A stretch of DNA of 64,000 nt from Thermococcus litoralis DSM 5473 (GTDB lineage: Archaea > Methanobacteriota_B > Thermococci > Thermococcales > Thermococcaceae), in NCBI RefSeq assembly GCF_000246985.2, contig NC_022084.1:748658-812657 (forward strand), read 5' to 3'. Positions 15,639 through 29,199 of this stretch are shown piece by piece. Every line of letters starts with the position of its first letter. Position 1 is the first letter of the stretch. The position numbers were made by a program, and so were the translations under genes. The notes under the pieces are model-generated. The model was not told the origin of the DNA. It searched no databases and saw nothing but the letters and a program-made list of their open reading frames with translations.

Positions 15639-16976
15639 ATGAAGACTTTTGAGGAATATTTCGAGTTTGAGAAGTACAGAACGGATATGAGAACCGAAAT
15701 ATTAGCGGGGATAACGACTTTCATGACAATGGCATATATCCTCTTCGTAAACCCTGCAATATTAAGCGATGCAATGGGAAAAGAAGCCTTTAACTCACTT
15801 GTAGCAGTAACGGCACTTGCAGCAGGAATTTCCACAATAATAATGGGCATCTATGCCAAAAAGCCCTTTGCTTTAGCTCCGGGAATGGGACTGAATGCCT
15901 ACTTTGCCTACAGTGTCGTGCTTGGAATGGGTTACGATTGGAGAGTGGCACTTGCAGCAGTTTTTGTTGAGGGAATAATCTTCATAATACTTAGTATTAC
16001 CAAAGTTAGGAGCGCAATAATACATGCAATTCCACTAAGCCAGAAATATGCCGTTGGAGCAGGAATAGGACTTTTCTTGACATTGATAGGCCTCAATGAC
16101 GTTGGTCTTCTAACCGCTGTTGTCGGCGAAAACGGAGTGCTTAAGTTCACCGGGTTTAATGCCTCGGCACTTGGAACAAAGGCAGGTCTTTTGTTCCTAT
16201 TCGGACTTTTCCTAGCTGCAATCCTCATAAGTCTCCGAGTGAAGGGTGCTCTATTAATTTCAATCCTTACCACAAGCATTTTGGGATGGATAAGCGGAGC
16301 TGCACCCTGGCCAGAACATTTCTTCTCAACTCCAGACATAAGCTACACCTTCCTAAAACTTGACCTTCAAGGCCTCCTCAACGTAGGGGCAATTGGTGTA
16401 GTGTTTGCCTTCTTCATGGTCGACTTCTTTGACACCCTTGGAACAGTAACGGGGTTAAGTGCCAAGGCAGGTTTCTTGACAAAAGAAGGGAAAGTGCCGG
16501 ATGCCGAGAAAGTCCTCTTGACGGATGCAATAGGCACAACACTTGGAGCACTCCTTGGAACTTCAACCGTAACAACGTATATAGAGAGCGCCGCTGGAAT
16601 TGAAGAGGGTGGAAGAACAGGGATGACAGCCCTAGTGACAGGTCTACTCTTCCTTGCCATAGGATTGTTCATAGCCCCCATTGCGCAAGCAATTCCGGCT
16701 TTTGCTACCGCACCGGCTTTGGTTATAGTTGGTTACTACATGTTAAGTGCAATAAGGGGAGTTGACTTCGATGACGCGAGCGAAGCTATTCCTGCATTTC
16801 TAGTGCTCATCACAATTCCCTACACATATTCAATAGCAGACGGAATAGGAATGGGCTTTATAAGCTACACCATAATAAAGCTGTTCAGCGGAAGAGGAAA
16901 AGAGATACACCCACTGATGTACGTATTGGCATTAATCTTCATAGGCTACTTTGCCTATTTGGGAGGACTCTTTTGA
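15639..16976 (+). CDS. NCS2/AzgA-type purine permease
   Basis: A 445-residue polytopic membrane transporter of the nucleobase/ascorbate superfamily, closest in pattern to the adenine/guanine/hypoxanthine (AzgA, COG2252) branch. Visible signatures are the N-terminal EILAGITTFMTMAYILFVNP, the APGMGLNAYFAY motif, DFFDTLGTVTGLSAKAG and the TTYIESAAGIEEGGRTG loop that binds substrate. About 12-14 helices are expected. The ORF extends upstream to 15450, but GGGGTGAGAGAG before ATG 15639 and a TATA box at 15587 show the true start. Its exact purine is inferred, not proven. Confidence 0.92.
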   Translation: MKTFEEYFEFEKYRTDMRTEILAGITTFMTMAYILFVNPAILSDAMGKEAFNSLVAVTALAAGISTIIMGIYAKKPFALAPGMGLNAYFAYSVVLGMGYDWRVALAAVFVEGIIFIILSITKVRSAIIHAIPLSQKYAVGAGIGLFLTLIGLNDVGLLTAVVGENGVLKFTGFNASALGTKAGLLFLFGLFLAAILISLRVKGALLISILTTSILGWISGAAPWPEHFFSTPDISYTFLKLDLQGLLNVGAIGVVFAFFMVDFFDTLGTVTGLSAKAGFLTKEGKVPDAEKVLLTDAIGTTLGALLGTSTVTTYIESAAGIEEGGRTGMTALVTGLLFLAIGLFIAPIAQAIPAFATAPALVIVGYYMLSAIRGVDFDDASEAIPAFLVLITIPYTYSIADGIGMGFISYTIIKLFSGRGKEIHPLMYVLALIFIGYFAYLGGLF

Positions 16977-17410
16977 GTCTTCGCCTCTTCTTTTTCCATG
17001 TGTTCTTTAAGAAACTGCTTGAGGACGTAGGGACAGTGTTCTTGGATATACTGGGCAAACTCCTTCATTCTCTCAGCCGTAATCTCATGGACGTAATGTT
17101 CAAACTGGCACGCATCTTCCTCCGCTATTTCAGGAGGAATTCCAAGTATCTCAGTGAAAAATCTCATCAAGAGAACGTGTTTTTGGTAAGTTTCTTTAGC
17201 TACTTCAAGCCCCTTCTCAGTTAAAAGAATCCTATCATATTTTTCGTAGTCTATCAGGCCTTTTTCATTTAACTTTTTTAAAGCATCCACCACACTTGGC
17301 GGTCTAACACCCAGTTTTTTTGAAATATCCTTTACTCTGATTACCCCTTTGTTCTTTTGAAGTATGTACATAGTTTCGAGGTACTCCTCCTCTCTCTTTG
17401 TTATTTCCAC
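16955..17410 (-). CDS. DtxR/MntR-family metal-dependent transcriptional regulator
   Basis: The protein (151 residues from GTG 17410) has an N-terminal winged helix (about residues 1-65: EEYLETMYIL, VRVKDISKKLGVRPPSVVDALKKL, GLIDYEKYDRILLTEKG). A dimerisation/metal-binding domain follows with Asp, Cys, Glu and His residues in EEDACQFEHYVH, typical of iron- or manganese-sensing DtxR-family repressors. GGTGA five bases before GTG 17410 favours this start over GTG 17419. The SH3-like third domain is absent, as in MntR. A DtxR-box-like palindrome lies just upstream, suggesting autoregulation. Its end overlaps the convergent permease gene by 22 nt. Confidence 0.92.
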   Translation of the reverse strand: MEITKREEEYLETMYILQKNKGVIRVKDISKKLGVRPPSVVDALKKLNEKGLIDYEKYDRILLTEKGLEVAKETYQKHVLLMRFFTEILGIPPEIAEEDACQFEHYVHEITAERMKEFAQYIQEHCPYVLKQFLKEHMEKEEAKTQKSPPK

Positions 17411-17424
17411 AAACCTCACCTGAA

Positions 17425-17438
17425 TTAGTTTAACCTAA
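17425..17438 (-). promoter_or_regulatory. DtxR-box-like operator at the dtxR promoter
   Basis: TTAGTTTAACCTAA is an imperfect palindrome closely resembling the bacterial DtxR/IdeR half-site pattern TTAGGTTA. It lies directly downstream of an AT-rich TATA-like stretch at 17439-17448 (minus strand), so a bound repressor would block transcription of its own gene. Confidence 0.5.
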
Positions 17439-17483
17439 ATAATTTAAGTGCTTTTTGGTTACACCAAAAATGATAAAGAGGGA

Positions 17484-18065
17484 TCATTTAGCAAGTTCCA
17501 TTCCCCTTTCAAAAGCCTTAATGTTAATTTCCCAAAGCTTTGGCTTTAATGTTTCTTGAATTCCACTCAAGAGGCTCTCCTTATTCAATGGGATCAAACC
17601 TTTACCATAGGCAAATCCAAGCATAAGCACTCCCAGAGTACGGGGGTTTATCTTGTCTGCCTCTTTCTGAAAGTTCCTCATCTCAACGGTGCATATTCTT
17701 GAAAGGGCACCACGTATTTCCTCAAGGCTCGGATACCTCTCTTTTCCGACTAAAGTCGTTGCTGTGTGAATCGGATAAGCGTTTACTATAGCATGGCTTT
17801 TGTCGCTTAGGAATCTTGCGTTCCTTAGAGCTTCAGCCGGCTCAAGAGCTAGCATCAAATCTGCTTCTCCCTCCTCGATAAGAGGAGAATAAACTTCCTC
17901 TCCAAATCGGAGATAACTAAGCACACTACCGTAGCGCTGACTCATTCCAAGGGTTTCTCCTATTCTAACATTGTATCCCTCTTTCATTGCGGCATTTCCG
18001 ATGATCCTTGAGAGTGTAAGTCCGCCCTGTCCCCCAACCCCCGCTATTATCAGATTGAACTCCAC
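17484..18065 (-). CDS. iorB: Indolepyruvate:ferredoxin oxidoreductase, beta subunit
   Basis: The 193-residue protein is the gamma-domain-type subunit of IOR, which oxidatively decarboxylates aryl pyruvates to aryl-acetyl-CoA with reduction of ferredoxin during amino-acid fermentation. It shows the family hallmarks AGVGGQGGLTLSRIIGNAA, GETLGMSQRYGSV and ADLMLALEPAEALR. The start is GTG 18065 with GGTGGTGAACT upstream. Its usual partner iorA is not adjacent, since the next gene is a divergent methyltransferase. The large subunit must be encoded elsewhere. The ferredoxins at 11.2-11.8 kb are plausible electron acceptors. Confidence 0.94.
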   Translation of the reverse strand: MEFNLIIAGVGGQGGLTLSRIIGNAAMKEGYNVRIGETLGMSQRYGSVLSYLRFGEEVYSPLIEEGEADLMLALEPAEALRNARFLSDKSHAIVNAYPIHTATTLVGKERYPSLEEIRGALSRICTVEMRNFQKEADKINPRTLGVLMLGFAYGKGLIPLNKESLLSGIQETLKPKLWEINIKAFERGMELAK

Positions 18066-18146
18066 AGTTCACCACCAAGAAAATTAAGATGAAAAGGTTA
18101 AAAATCTGGCGGAAGGTTTATTTGCCAACACGTCTAATTTCCCAAC

Positions 18147-18830
18147 ATGAGCTTTAAGGAGTATTACCGCGCATTTAAGGCTTACACTGATATAAACTCG
18201 AAGGAATATCAACGGAGAATAGAAGAGCTCGAACCCTATCTGCTCAGAGTTATGAAGAAAAAAGGAAAAGTTTTGGACTTAGCATGCGGTGTCGGAGGGT
18301 TCTCCTTTCTTCTTGAAGACCATGGATTTGAAGTTGTTGGCGTTGATATAGATGAAGAAATGATCAAAAAAGCCATAGAATATGCAAAGGAAAAAAATTC
18401 CAAGGTGAAGTTTATTGTTGGGGACGCAAGAAAGTTGCCCTTTGAAGGTGAAACGTTTGATTACGTTCTCTTTCTCGGAAATACAACTGTCCACTTTTCA
18501 CCTAAAGAACTTAGTGAAGTCTTTAAAGAGGTTAAAAGAGTTCTCAAAAAAGATGGGCTGTTTCTGATAAATTTTGTGGACATGAGGGAACTCCTTTCAA
18601 GAGTCCAAATGGGAACCATAGTTGGAGAGGAGTACTGGATAAACAGGGTAATTATTGACAAAGGAGAAAAAACTGCTGTGATAGAGTACAAGAGCGAGAG
18701 AGATTCTTTTAGGGTTAGATTTGCAATATGGGGAAAAACTGCCGTAGAGTTGCTCGCAAAACTCTATTTCACTCCCCTAGAGAGCGTTAAACTTGACGAT
18801 ATATCCTACCTGAATGTATATAAAAAATAG
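18147..18830 (+). CDS. Class I SAM-dependent methyltransferase, substrate unknown
   Basis: A 227-residue protein with a standard Rossmann methyltransferase core: motif I VLDLACGVGGFSFLL, acidic motif II VVGVDIDEEM, IVGDARKLPFEG and motif IV FDYVLFLGNTTVH. The target cannot be told. No ribosome binding site precedes ATG 18147, and a TATA-like GGTTTATTT lies about 28 nt upstream, so the transcript may be leaderless, which is unusual among its neighbours. It is divergent from iorB and convergent with lysS. Confidence 0.88.
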   Translation: MSFKEYYRAFKAYTDINSKEYQRRIEELEPYLLRVMKKKGKVLDLACGVGGFSFLLEDHGFEVVGVDIDEEMIKKAIEYAKEKNSKVKFIVGDARKLPFEGETFDYVLFLGNTTVHFSPKELSEVFKEVKRVLKKDGLFLINFVDMRELLSRVQMGTIVGEEYWINRVIIDKGEKTAVIEYKSERDSFRVRFAIWGKTAVELLAKLYFTPLESVKLDDISYLNVYKK

Positions 18831-18833
18831 AAA

Positions 18834-20414
18834 TCAGCCTTCGAGCCTAAGCCTTTTTATCACGAATTCCCTATCGAGCGATGCCAAGAAGGGAGCAAGC
18901 CTCGGCCCTCTATCTTTTCCTATGAAGAGGTTGTAGAGAACCTTGAAGTACTTCTTGCTTGGGATGTTTCTCTTCTTGGCGGCGTTGAATATAACTGAAT
19001 TGAGCTCATCGACTGTGAATTTTTCTCTTCCCTCAAGCCACTCCGCAACTTCCATAAGGGCTTCTCTTATTTCTTTGCTTATCTCAATTTGTGGAATTTT
19101 TTCCTGAATCTCAAATTTAACTTCATTGGGAGCATATTTTTCAACCCAGTTCTTGGCAAGCTGTATTCTGAGCCGAATTCTGTTCAGGTCTTCCTCGTCA
19201 AGCTGTGCCGGAACGTGACCCTGTTCTTTTAGTATTTCAATTATCTTCTCTTCAGTTAGGTGAGGCATTTGGACAAGGACGACGAGGAATCTAAAGGGAG
19301 CCTGAGCAATCAAGCGGCTCGAGAGGGAAGGCATTGAAAGTTCATACGTTCTCTTAAGCTCTTCAGCTTCTTCAAGGTTTTTAGCTTCCTCCAATCCAAA
19401 GTACAGTCTCTCAACCCTATCAAATTCATCGTAAAGATTAAGCAAGCCCAAGCCTAAGTCGATCTTGATTTCCTTGTTTGGCCTGTGTCTTGCGTAGATG
19501 AACCTTATGACACCAGGCTCAAGAACTTCATAAAGATCGCTTAGTAATATAACGTTGCCCTTGCTACCGCTCATTTTGCCCTTTTGGCCCTTTATGCCAA
19601 CGAACTCGTACATAAGTGTCATTGGTGCATTCCAGCCAAAGATTTTCTCAACTATCTCCTTTCCGGTATCGTATGAACTTCCCGCTGCGAGGTGGTCTTT
19701 TCCAGCAGGTTCAAAATCTACTTTGAAATGCGCCCATCTCATTGGCCAATCAACACGCCAGCGGAGCTTGACGTTGCCCTCCCTTATGTCGGTCTCGCCC
19801 TCGGCGCCACAGTGAGAACACCTATAGGCGACCTTCCACTCACCATCCCATTTAACAAACTCCGCTTCTTTTCTGCACTTTGGACAGTAAATCTGTATCG
19901 GCTGCCAGTCCTCCGGTAGGTGGGGCTGCTTCGCCATATCCCTAAACTTGTTTAAGATTTCCATTATTTCACTTCTTTTTTCCAAAGCAAGTCTAATTTC
20001 GTTTGCGTATTCCCCGCTCTTGTAGAGCCTGCTTGCCCTTAGAAAATCAACCTCAATCCCAAGCTTTTCAACTTCTTCTTCAAAGATGCTCATAAAATGA
20101 TCCGCATAGCTGTCATGACATCCCCACGGGTCTGGAACTTCGCTCACAGGCATGGTTAGGTATTCGCTCCACTCCTTGGGGACATTTTTTGGTACCTTTC
20201 TAAAGCGATCGTAATCATCCCACATGTGAATGTGCCTGACCTTCTTCCCTTTGTCCCTCAGTGCATGCCCCACGATGTAAGCCGTAAAAAGCTCTCTAAA
20301 GTTCCCTATGTGAACGTAACCACTGGGAGTTATTCCGCTTTCTACCACATACTCCTCTTTGTCTCCTCTCTCTTTGATGATCTTTTCAGCCATATAGTCT
20401 GCCCAATGCACCAT
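18834..20414 (-). CDS. lysS: Lysyl-tRNA synthetase, class I type
   Basis: A 526-residue archaeal class I LysRS, which charges tRNA-Lys with a fold unrelated to the class II enzyme of most bacteria and eukaryotes. The HIGH-like motif is [14 protein letters not shown] and the KMSKS motif is KMSGSKGN. Two CxxC pairs (CPKC and CSHC) suggest a zinc site. The C-terminal helical domain is complete. The ORF runs upstream to 20474, but GGTGAGGAGA before ATG 20414 marks the start, giving the standard N-terminus [13 protein letters not shown]. Confidence 0.97.
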   Translation of the reverse strand: MVHWADYMAEKIIKERGDKEEYVVESGITPSGYVHIGNFRELFTAYIVGHALRDKGKKVRHIHMWDDYDRFRKVPKNVPKEWSEYLTMPVSEVPDPWGCHDSYADHFMSIFEEEVEKLGIEVDFLRASRLYKSGEYANEIRLALEKRSEIMEILNKFRDMAKQPHLPEDWQPIQIYCPKCRKEAEFVKWDGEWKVAYRCSHCGAEGETDIREGNVKLRWRVDWPMRWAHFKVDFEPAGKDHLAAGSSYDTGKEIVEKIFGWNAPMTLMYEFVGIKGQKGKMSGSKGNVILLSDLYEVLEPGVIRFIYARHRPNKEIKIDLGLGLLNLYDEFDRVERLYFGLEEAKNLEEAEELKRTYELSMPSLSSRLIAQAPFRFLVVLVQMPHLTEEKIIEILKEQGHVPAQLDEEDLNRIRLRIQLAKNWVEKYAPNEVKFEIQEKIPQIEISKEIREALMEVAEWLEGREKFTVDELNSVIFNAAKKRNIPSKKYFKVLYNLFIGKDRGPRLAPFLASLDREFVIKRLRLEG

Positions 20415-20543
20415 TCTCCTCACCTGCGGGTAAGTATGAGAGACACTTTTTAAGCTTTGGCCAGTGGAATTCAAAAATTACAAAAGAAATTTGGCAAAAA
20501 GTATATTAGTTTCCTCACCATTTAATTTTCTTTGGTGAAATCA

Positions 20544-21158
20544 ATGTTTCCTGAATGGTTGCTCTATGCAGGCATTGCAGCAAGCATTATTATCCTCGCG
20601 ATAAGACTCACAAAAAAGCTTGGAGGGGAATATGCTTGGATCAATAGAAAGATAATCCACTTCAGCATTACGCCTGCGGCAGTACTCTACTATTTTGAAA
20701 AAATTCCAAAAGAGGTCTTTGCCCCTGCAGCTTTTGCCTTTGCAGTGGTTCAGTTAATATTTCATCTAAAGAAGGAAAAGCTTTCTTGGTATCAGCTGGA
20801 TAAGAACTACGGAGAGGTGTTCTTTGCCTTGTCCGCTTCTTTTGTGGTTGCTTTTCTTCCAAGAGAGTACGCAACAGCGGTGTTGCTTGTTATGGCTATA
20901 AGTGATGGTATTACCGGTATTCTGAGATTTTATTATTTCAAAAGAAACGGGCACAATGTGAAACTCAAAAAACACTGGAGCGGCAGCTTGGGATACTTCA
21001 TAACAGCTCTTTTAATAGCGTTTGCAGTTCTCCCGGAAAGCTCATACGCAATAAAAATAGTATGGAGCGGAATACTAACACTGGCAGAGTATCAAAGGTT
21101 TCTAGACGATAACCTAGCCGTCCCCCTCGTGGCCACTTTTCTCTATCCGCTAGTTTAA
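20544..21158 (+). CDS. Polyprenol/dolichol kinase-like or CDP-archaeol-type membrane enzyme
   Basis: A 204-residue integral membrane protein with six or seven predicted helices. The ISDGITGILRFYYFKR segment and the following KKHWSGSLGYF match the cytidine-nucleotide and phosphate-binding loops of the dolichol kinase/phosphatidate cytidylyltransferase superfamily (the pattern D-x-x-A/G...K-x-W-x-G-S). It probably phosphorylates or cytidylates an isoprenoid lipid in the membrane; the exact reaction is unknown. GGTGA before ATG 20544 defines the start. It converges on the DUF366 gene with no gap. Confidence 0.75.
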   Translation: MFPEWLLYAGIAASIIILAIRLTKKLGGEYAWINRKIIHFSITPAAVLYYFEKIPKEVFAPAAFAFAVVQLIFHLKKEKLSWYQLDKNYGEVFFALSASFVVAFLPREYATAVLLVMAISDGITGILRFYYFKRNGHNVKLKKHWSGSLGYFITALLIAFAVLPESSYAIKIVWSGILTLAEYQRFLDDNLAVPLVATFLYPLV

Positions 21159-21725
21159 CTATTCGGCCCATCTTACTTTGAGGCTGTCTTTTTTCACTTT
21201 AACGAACTCTTCAACCAGGGCCTTTCCGCTCTTTTCCATAAACTCCTGAATATCAAGAATTCCAAGCTCTTCAAGCCCGATTGCATTAACGCCCTCTGGA
21301 ATTCCTTTTGCCTCAACGTTTATCCCGATGTGTATCTTTATGCTAACCGGTGAAACAGTAGCTATTGAAATGCTAAGCTTCCTGCCATCAACGTAGATGT
21401 CATCCCCTTTCCGGGAGGTTTTTATGCCATATTCCCCCAGCAGCTCGCAAAGCTTTGCTATGAAGAGCTTTTGAAGAGCAGAAGCCAGGAGGACATTGGG
21501 AAAATCAAAGATTTCTATTATATAGTGAACCATGTCATCGCTTTTAATTTCCTTCTTCTGCCTGAGGTCTTCAATATCAATCATTTCCTCAACTTTTACA
21601 TCACATTTTCCCCTAAAGACCACAAGAGAATTCCCCAAAATCCCAAAGTTTCTGTAAGCCCAGTGACTTCTTATAGCCGAGCCATCATAGTCTATACGTC
21701 TGTCTTTAATCACGAGGAGTTCCAC
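21159..21725 (-). CDS. DUF366 family protein
   Basis: A 188-residue protein beginning MELLVIKDRRIDYDGSAI from GTG 21725. The IDYDG...IRSHWAYRNFG pattern is characteristic of the archaeal DUF366 family, whose function is unknown. No catalytic motif can be assigned; there is no signal peptide and no membrane helix, so it is probably cytosolic. A GAGGTGAT site overlapping the end of the preceding phosphatase gene precedes GTG 21725, only one base after that gene's stop, so the pair is translationally coupled. The longer frame starting at 21743 is less likely. Confidence 0.88.
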   Translation of the reverse strand: MELLVIKDRRIDYDGSAIRSHWAYRNFGILGNSLVVFRGKCDVKVEEMIDIEDLRQKKEIKSDDMVHYIIEIFDFPNVLLASALQKLFIAKLCELLGEYGIKTSRKGDDIYVDGRKLSISIATVSPVSIKIHIGINVEAKGIPEGVNAIGLEELGILDIQEFMEKSGKALVEEFVKVKKDSLKVRWAE

Positions 21726-21726
21726 T

Positions 21727-22203
21727 TCAATCACCTCGCTCAAGAAGTTCTCTTAATTCTTCAAATGACTTTGCATCGACCCACATCTGGATGAACTTAA
21801 TATCGGGAAAGATAGTCCTAATATCATCGATATGTATAGCTCTATCGTCCACGTAGATTATTTCTTCAAGACTGTAACCTATTGAGGTTAGTTCTTCCAC
21901 GGTTCGCTTTATCATATCAGCTTTGTTGGGATGCCCTTCAATTTTTGGAAACATGAAGTAATCCCAGAGACCAAAGCCTTCAAGAATTGGTCTAACTCTC
22001 TCTTCCAAGTTCCAGCTGGCTATCGTAAGGATAAAGCGTTCGCTGGCCCATTCAAGGAAATCCCTAACGCCTGGAAACAGATGGAGCTCCTTCTTATAGG
22101 CATCAATTAGCATATCCCCTTGGAACTTATAAGGTGGAACGAGCTGTGAAGCATCCTCATGATCCCATAGAGTACCATCTAAATCAAGCACTAACAATTT
22201 CAA
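21727..22203 (-). CDS. HAD-superfamily phosphatase, magnesium-dependent phosphatase-1 type
   Basis: A 158-residue HAD phosphatase. Motif I is VLDLDGTLWD with the nucleophilic Asp, motif II is the Ser in TIASWN, and motif IV is the acidic pair in IYVDDRAIH. The small size and DGTLWD pattern match the MDP-1 branch, whose members may remove phosphate from glycated or phosphorylated small molecules or proteins; the substrate here is unknown. TTG 22203 with GGTGA five bases upstream is my preferred start; GTG 22212 is the alternative. It follows the rRNA operon on the same strand and is coupled to DUF366. Confidence 0.85.
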   Translation of the reverse strand: MKLLVLDLDGTLWDHEDASQLVPPYKFQGDMLIDAYKKELHLFPGVRDFLEWASERFILTIASWNLEERVRPILEGFGLWDYFMFPKIEGHPNKADMIKRTVEELTSIGYSLEEIIYVDDRAIHIDDIRTIFPDIKFIQMWVDAKSFEELRELLERGD

Positions 22204-22281
22204 TTTTATCACCAGAAAGGACTCGAGAACACAGTTTTTGAATTTAGCGATATTTCAGAAAACAGAGAAGGATTATCGCAA

Positions 22282-22306
22282 GGACCGTGCATAGGTGGAT
22301 TTGGCC
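22282..22306 (-). other. 23S rRNA processing stem, 3' arm
   Basis: These 25 bases are the perfect complement of 25386-25410 upstream of the 23S gene. The pair forms the long stem that the archaeal splicing endonuclease cuts to release pre-23S rRNA. Confidence 0.85.
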
Positions 22307-22334
22307 TATCAAATGCCCAGCCCCCTTTCGGGGG

Positions 22335-25352
<3,018 letters not shown>

Positions 25353-25385
25353 CTTACCCCCTACTTGGGGGCTGGACATTTTTTG

Positions 25386-25410
25386 GGCCAAATCCACCTA
25401 TGCACGGTCC
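25386..25410 (-). other. 23S rRNA processing stem, 5' arm
   Basis: This is perfectly complementary over 25 bases to 22282-22306. On the 23S side of it, short unpaired stretches and a second helix (GCCCCC with GGGGGC) give a bulge-helix-bulge-like arrangement expected for EndA cleavage. The endA gene is at 45.5 kb. Confidence 0.85.
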
Positions 25411-25480
25411 TCATCGTGACCCCTGTTCGGGGCCTAGGACCCTTCCACCCCGAGCGTTGCTCGGGATGTGCACCTGTTCG

Positions 25481-25557
25481 TGGTGGACCGGCCGGGATTT
25501 GAACCCGGGGCCTCCGGCTTGCAAAGCCGGCGCTCTCCCAGGCTGAGCTACCGGCCC
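25481..25557 (-). tRNA. tRNA-Ala (anticodon TGC) in the 16S-23S spacer
   Basis: The minus strand folds as a complete 77-nt tRNA: the acceptor stem GGGCCGG pairs with CCGGTCC, the D arm reads AGCTCAGCCTGGGAGAGC, the anticodon loop is CTTTGCAAG with anticodon TGC, and the T arm contains GGTTCAAATCC. The 3' CCA is encoded. No intron is present. Location between 16S and 23S is the usual archaeal arrangement; it is co-transcribed with the rRNAs. Confidence 0.97.
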
Positions 25558-25564
25558 ACGAAAT

Positions 25565-25602
25565 GGCAGGCCCAACACCCCTTAAGCCCCCCGGATGGGT
25601 TT
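25565..25602 (-). other. 16S rRNA processing stem, 3' arm
   Basis: Two blocks (25565-25581, 17 nt, and 25589-25602, 14 nt) pair perfectly with 27167-27183 and 27146-27159 upstream of 16S. Seven unpaired or weakly paired bases on each strand separate them, consistent with a bulge-helix-bulge whose central four pairs contain one mismatch. Confidence 0.85.
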
Positions 25603-25607
25603 CCGGC

Positions 25608-27095
<1,488 letters not shown>

Positions 27096-27145
27096 TGCTA
27101 TTAGGAGTACGGCCGGTGGGACTTCCCTCAAGGGGAAGTACCATA

Positions 27146-27183
27146 AAACCCATCCGGGGTTTGGTCGGGGTGTTGGGCCTGCC
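27146..27183 (-). other. 16S rRNA processing stem, 5' arm
   Basis: Two blocks (27146-27159 and 27167-27183) pair perfectly with 25589-25602 and 25565-25581 beyond the 3' end of 16S. The seven bases between them provide the bulge for endonuclease recognition. Confidence 0.85.
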
Positions 27184-27364
27184 TTACCCCCGAGGGGTCC
27201 CCTTTCGGGTTTCCTCGGGAGCGCACCTTTTGTGACCCGGGCTGGAGGGCGGGGTTCATTGTGGGTGCTTTGCACCCTGTCCCCCCGACGCCGCCGTCTT
27301 GGCGCCCGGGTTTTGTCGCGCCCTGTTCGGGCGCTCCACCCTATAGGGCGAAACCCCCCCAATG

Positions 27365-27374
27365 AAAAATTTTT
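27365..27374 (-). promoter_or_regulatory. Candidate TATA box of the rRNA operon
   Basis: AAAAATTTTT lies about 25 nt upstream of the point where the sequence switches to GC-rich leader, the expected spacing for an archaeal TATA box. Other AT-rich candidates exist further upstream, so the assignment is tentative. Confidence 0.4.
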
Positions 27375-27601
27375 GCAAAGCCTTGAGAGCCCATATTTTT
27401 AGCAAAGAAGCTGTTAAAATCGAGTTTCATTATCACGGATTTTAAACATTTAAATGATAAAAAATAGACGATAAAAACAACAAACTATTTCTTAGTTGAT
27501 TCTTAGTTGAAACCCATATCTGGACTTCACCAAAAACCAAGCATTATACCATGACTCAAGAGAAACCCCCAACCGAAATAAAAAGGGAGGCATTAAAAAC
27601 A

Positions 27602-28456
27602 TTAAAGCCTCAAAATATCTTCCACAAGGCTTATTTTTGAAACCGGGGTGGGGATAGTATTTGTCACTGCAAGTTCATCAACTGCTTTGCTAACTCTCTC
27701 GATAGCTCCTTCAGCGAAGACCCCATGGGTTGCAACAACAAATATTTTTCCAGCGCCCATCTCCCGTAGTATGTTAGCGGCCTTTACCATAGTGCCTCCA
27801 GTACTTATGATGTCATCCACTATGAGCACGTTTTTCCCACTCACATCAACTTCCACCGGGGTCATCTGAACTTCAGTTGGAGAGATGCGCTTCTTCTCGA
27901 AGTAGCTGAACTCTAAATTGAGAAGCTCCGCAACAGCTTTTGCCCTCGCTAATGCACCTTTATCGGGAGCTAAAACTAACCCTTCACCAAGCTTTTCCCT
28001 GAAGTACTCGGCTATGGCTCTGGCAGGGCTTAAGTTAACTGCCCTCCCCGGGAAGTATTCCAGAGTTTTTGGATTATGAATGTCAAAGACATAAAGCTCA
28101 TCATAATAGATGCCAAGAGCCTTCATAACTGCTCTAACGCTTATCGGCTCTCCTTCCTTGGTAACTCTATCCTGCCTCGAATAAGCCAAATATGGCACCA
28201 CTGCCTTAAGATGCTCAAATCCTTTCTCTTTAAGTGCATCTCCTAGGAGGAGTAGCTCAATAAGGTGCTCATCTTGGGGGTTAAAGGTAGATTGAACAAC
28301 AACAGCTTCCTTTCCCTCTCCAAGAATCCTTACGTACTTTTCCCCATCGGGGAACCTCTTTATCTCCACATCCAAAACTTCCTTGCTGTATTTGCTTGCC
28401 TTCATCTTAACCTCTTCGGCCATGTGATAAGCCCCACTTCCCAGCACTACTTTCAT
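27602..28456 (-). CDS. prs: Ribose-phosphate pyrophosphokinase (PRPP synthetase)
   Basis: A 284-residue archaeal PRPP synthetase, which makes phosphoribosyl pyrophosphate for nucleotide, NAD and other pathways. Motifs visible are [23 protein letters not shown], the flexible-loop Arg in [15 protein letters not shown] and the PRPP-binding loop [17 protein letters not shown] 28456 has GGTGA five bases upstream and gives the normal N-terminus [16 protein letters not shown]. The longer frame to 28504 overlaps the preceding membrane-protein gene. Co-transcription with DUF1614 and ASCH genes upstream is likely. Confidence 0.96.
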   Translation of the reverse strand: MKVVLGSGAYHMAEEVKMKASKYSKEVLDVEIKRFPDGEKYVRILGEGKEAVVVQSTFNPQDEHLIELLLLGDALKEKGFEHLKAVVPYLAYSRQDRVTKEGEPISVRAVMKALGIYYDELYVFDIHNPKTLEYFPGRAVNLSPARAIAEYFREKLGEGLVLAPDKGALARAKAVAELLNLEFSYFEKKRISPTEVQMTPVEVDVSGKNVLIVDDIISTGGTMVKAANILREMGAGKIFVVATHGVFAEGAIERVSKAVDELAVTNTIPTPVSKISLVEDILRL

Positions 28457-28500
28457 CACAATCACCCCAGAGAAAATAGGTTTAGCGTTTAATACCTTTT

Positions 28501-29199
28501 TCATACCAGCAAAACCGCAATAACCCCAGCAAGAAAAATACCATCGAAGGTACCAGCACCGCCTATGCTAACCATTGGAGCTCCGAGATCTTTGAGCTTG
28601 TCCCAGTTTAACAGATCAGCCCCTATGAGGACACCCATTGTACCGCTTGTATATGCCACCAACGGTCTGTTTGGAGCCCCTATGGTGAGGGCAAGGAGGG
28701 CAGCGACTAATGGAGGAACAAAAGTAGGAATCGCTATGCCCAATCCTTTCACAGGTCTTGAAAAGGCTTTGCTAATTATCGTCGAGATAAGAACAGCAAC
28801 CCCTACTCTAATCAAAAGATCATTTTGTTCAAGGACTATAAGCCTCAATACCTCGTAGAGAACCACACTCAGGGGAACAAGAGCACCCCCAACATTAACA
28901 CTGACTACTGTTTTTTGCTCACCCCAGTCAATGTAAGGAACGGGGTACGTGATGCCAAAAAACGACACTTTGGCAACCCTTACAATCGGTCCGTAACTTC
29001 TGATCTCCTTAACCGGGATGTTGATGAAGCTTCCTATTAATGAAGCCCAAAACAGCGTAAAGGCAACAGGAAGAGGAAGTCCCAACTTTTGAAATGCCAG
29101 TGTTATTGTACCTGCAAAGAGTATGAAAAGAATAGGTAACAAGAAAATCAGGAGAATTAAGAAAGGCAAGGTCAGAGGTAGAAAAAAGTATCTTCTCAC
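28501..29199 (-). CDS. DUF1614 family membrane protein
   Basis: A 232-residue polytopic membrane protein with about six hydrophobic segments. The N-terminal helix rich in Leu and Phe, [18 protein letters not shown] and the C-terminal [22 protein letters not shown] match the archaeal DUF1614 family, of unknown function. Its GTG start overlaps the stop of the ASCH gene (GTGA), and its stop is 44 nt before the prs start, so the three genes form an operon. A link to PRPP metabolism is only positional. Confidence 0.85.
   Translation of the reverse strand: MRRYFFLPLTLPFLILLIFLLPILFILFAGTITLAFQKLGLPLPVAFTLFWASLIGSFINIPVKEIRSYGPIVRVAKVSFFGITYPVPYIDWGEQKTVVSVNVGGALVPLSVVLYEVLRLIVLEQNDLLIRVGVAVLISTIISKAFSRPVKGLGIAIPTFVPPLVAALLALTIGAPNRPLVAYTSGTMGVLIGADLLNWDKLKDLGAPMVSIGGAGTFDGIFLAGVIAVLLV

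Larger units (their letters stand above)
27096..27601 (-). other. rRNA operon leader and promoter region
   Basis: The GC-rich part (27096 to about 27350) is the transcribed leader, with the 16S processing stem and further hairpins. It ends sharply at AT-rich DNA near 27360, which marks the approximate transcription start. The remaining 27375-27601 is AT-rich, contains no convincing gene, and includes the 3' end region of prs. Confidence 0.6.
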
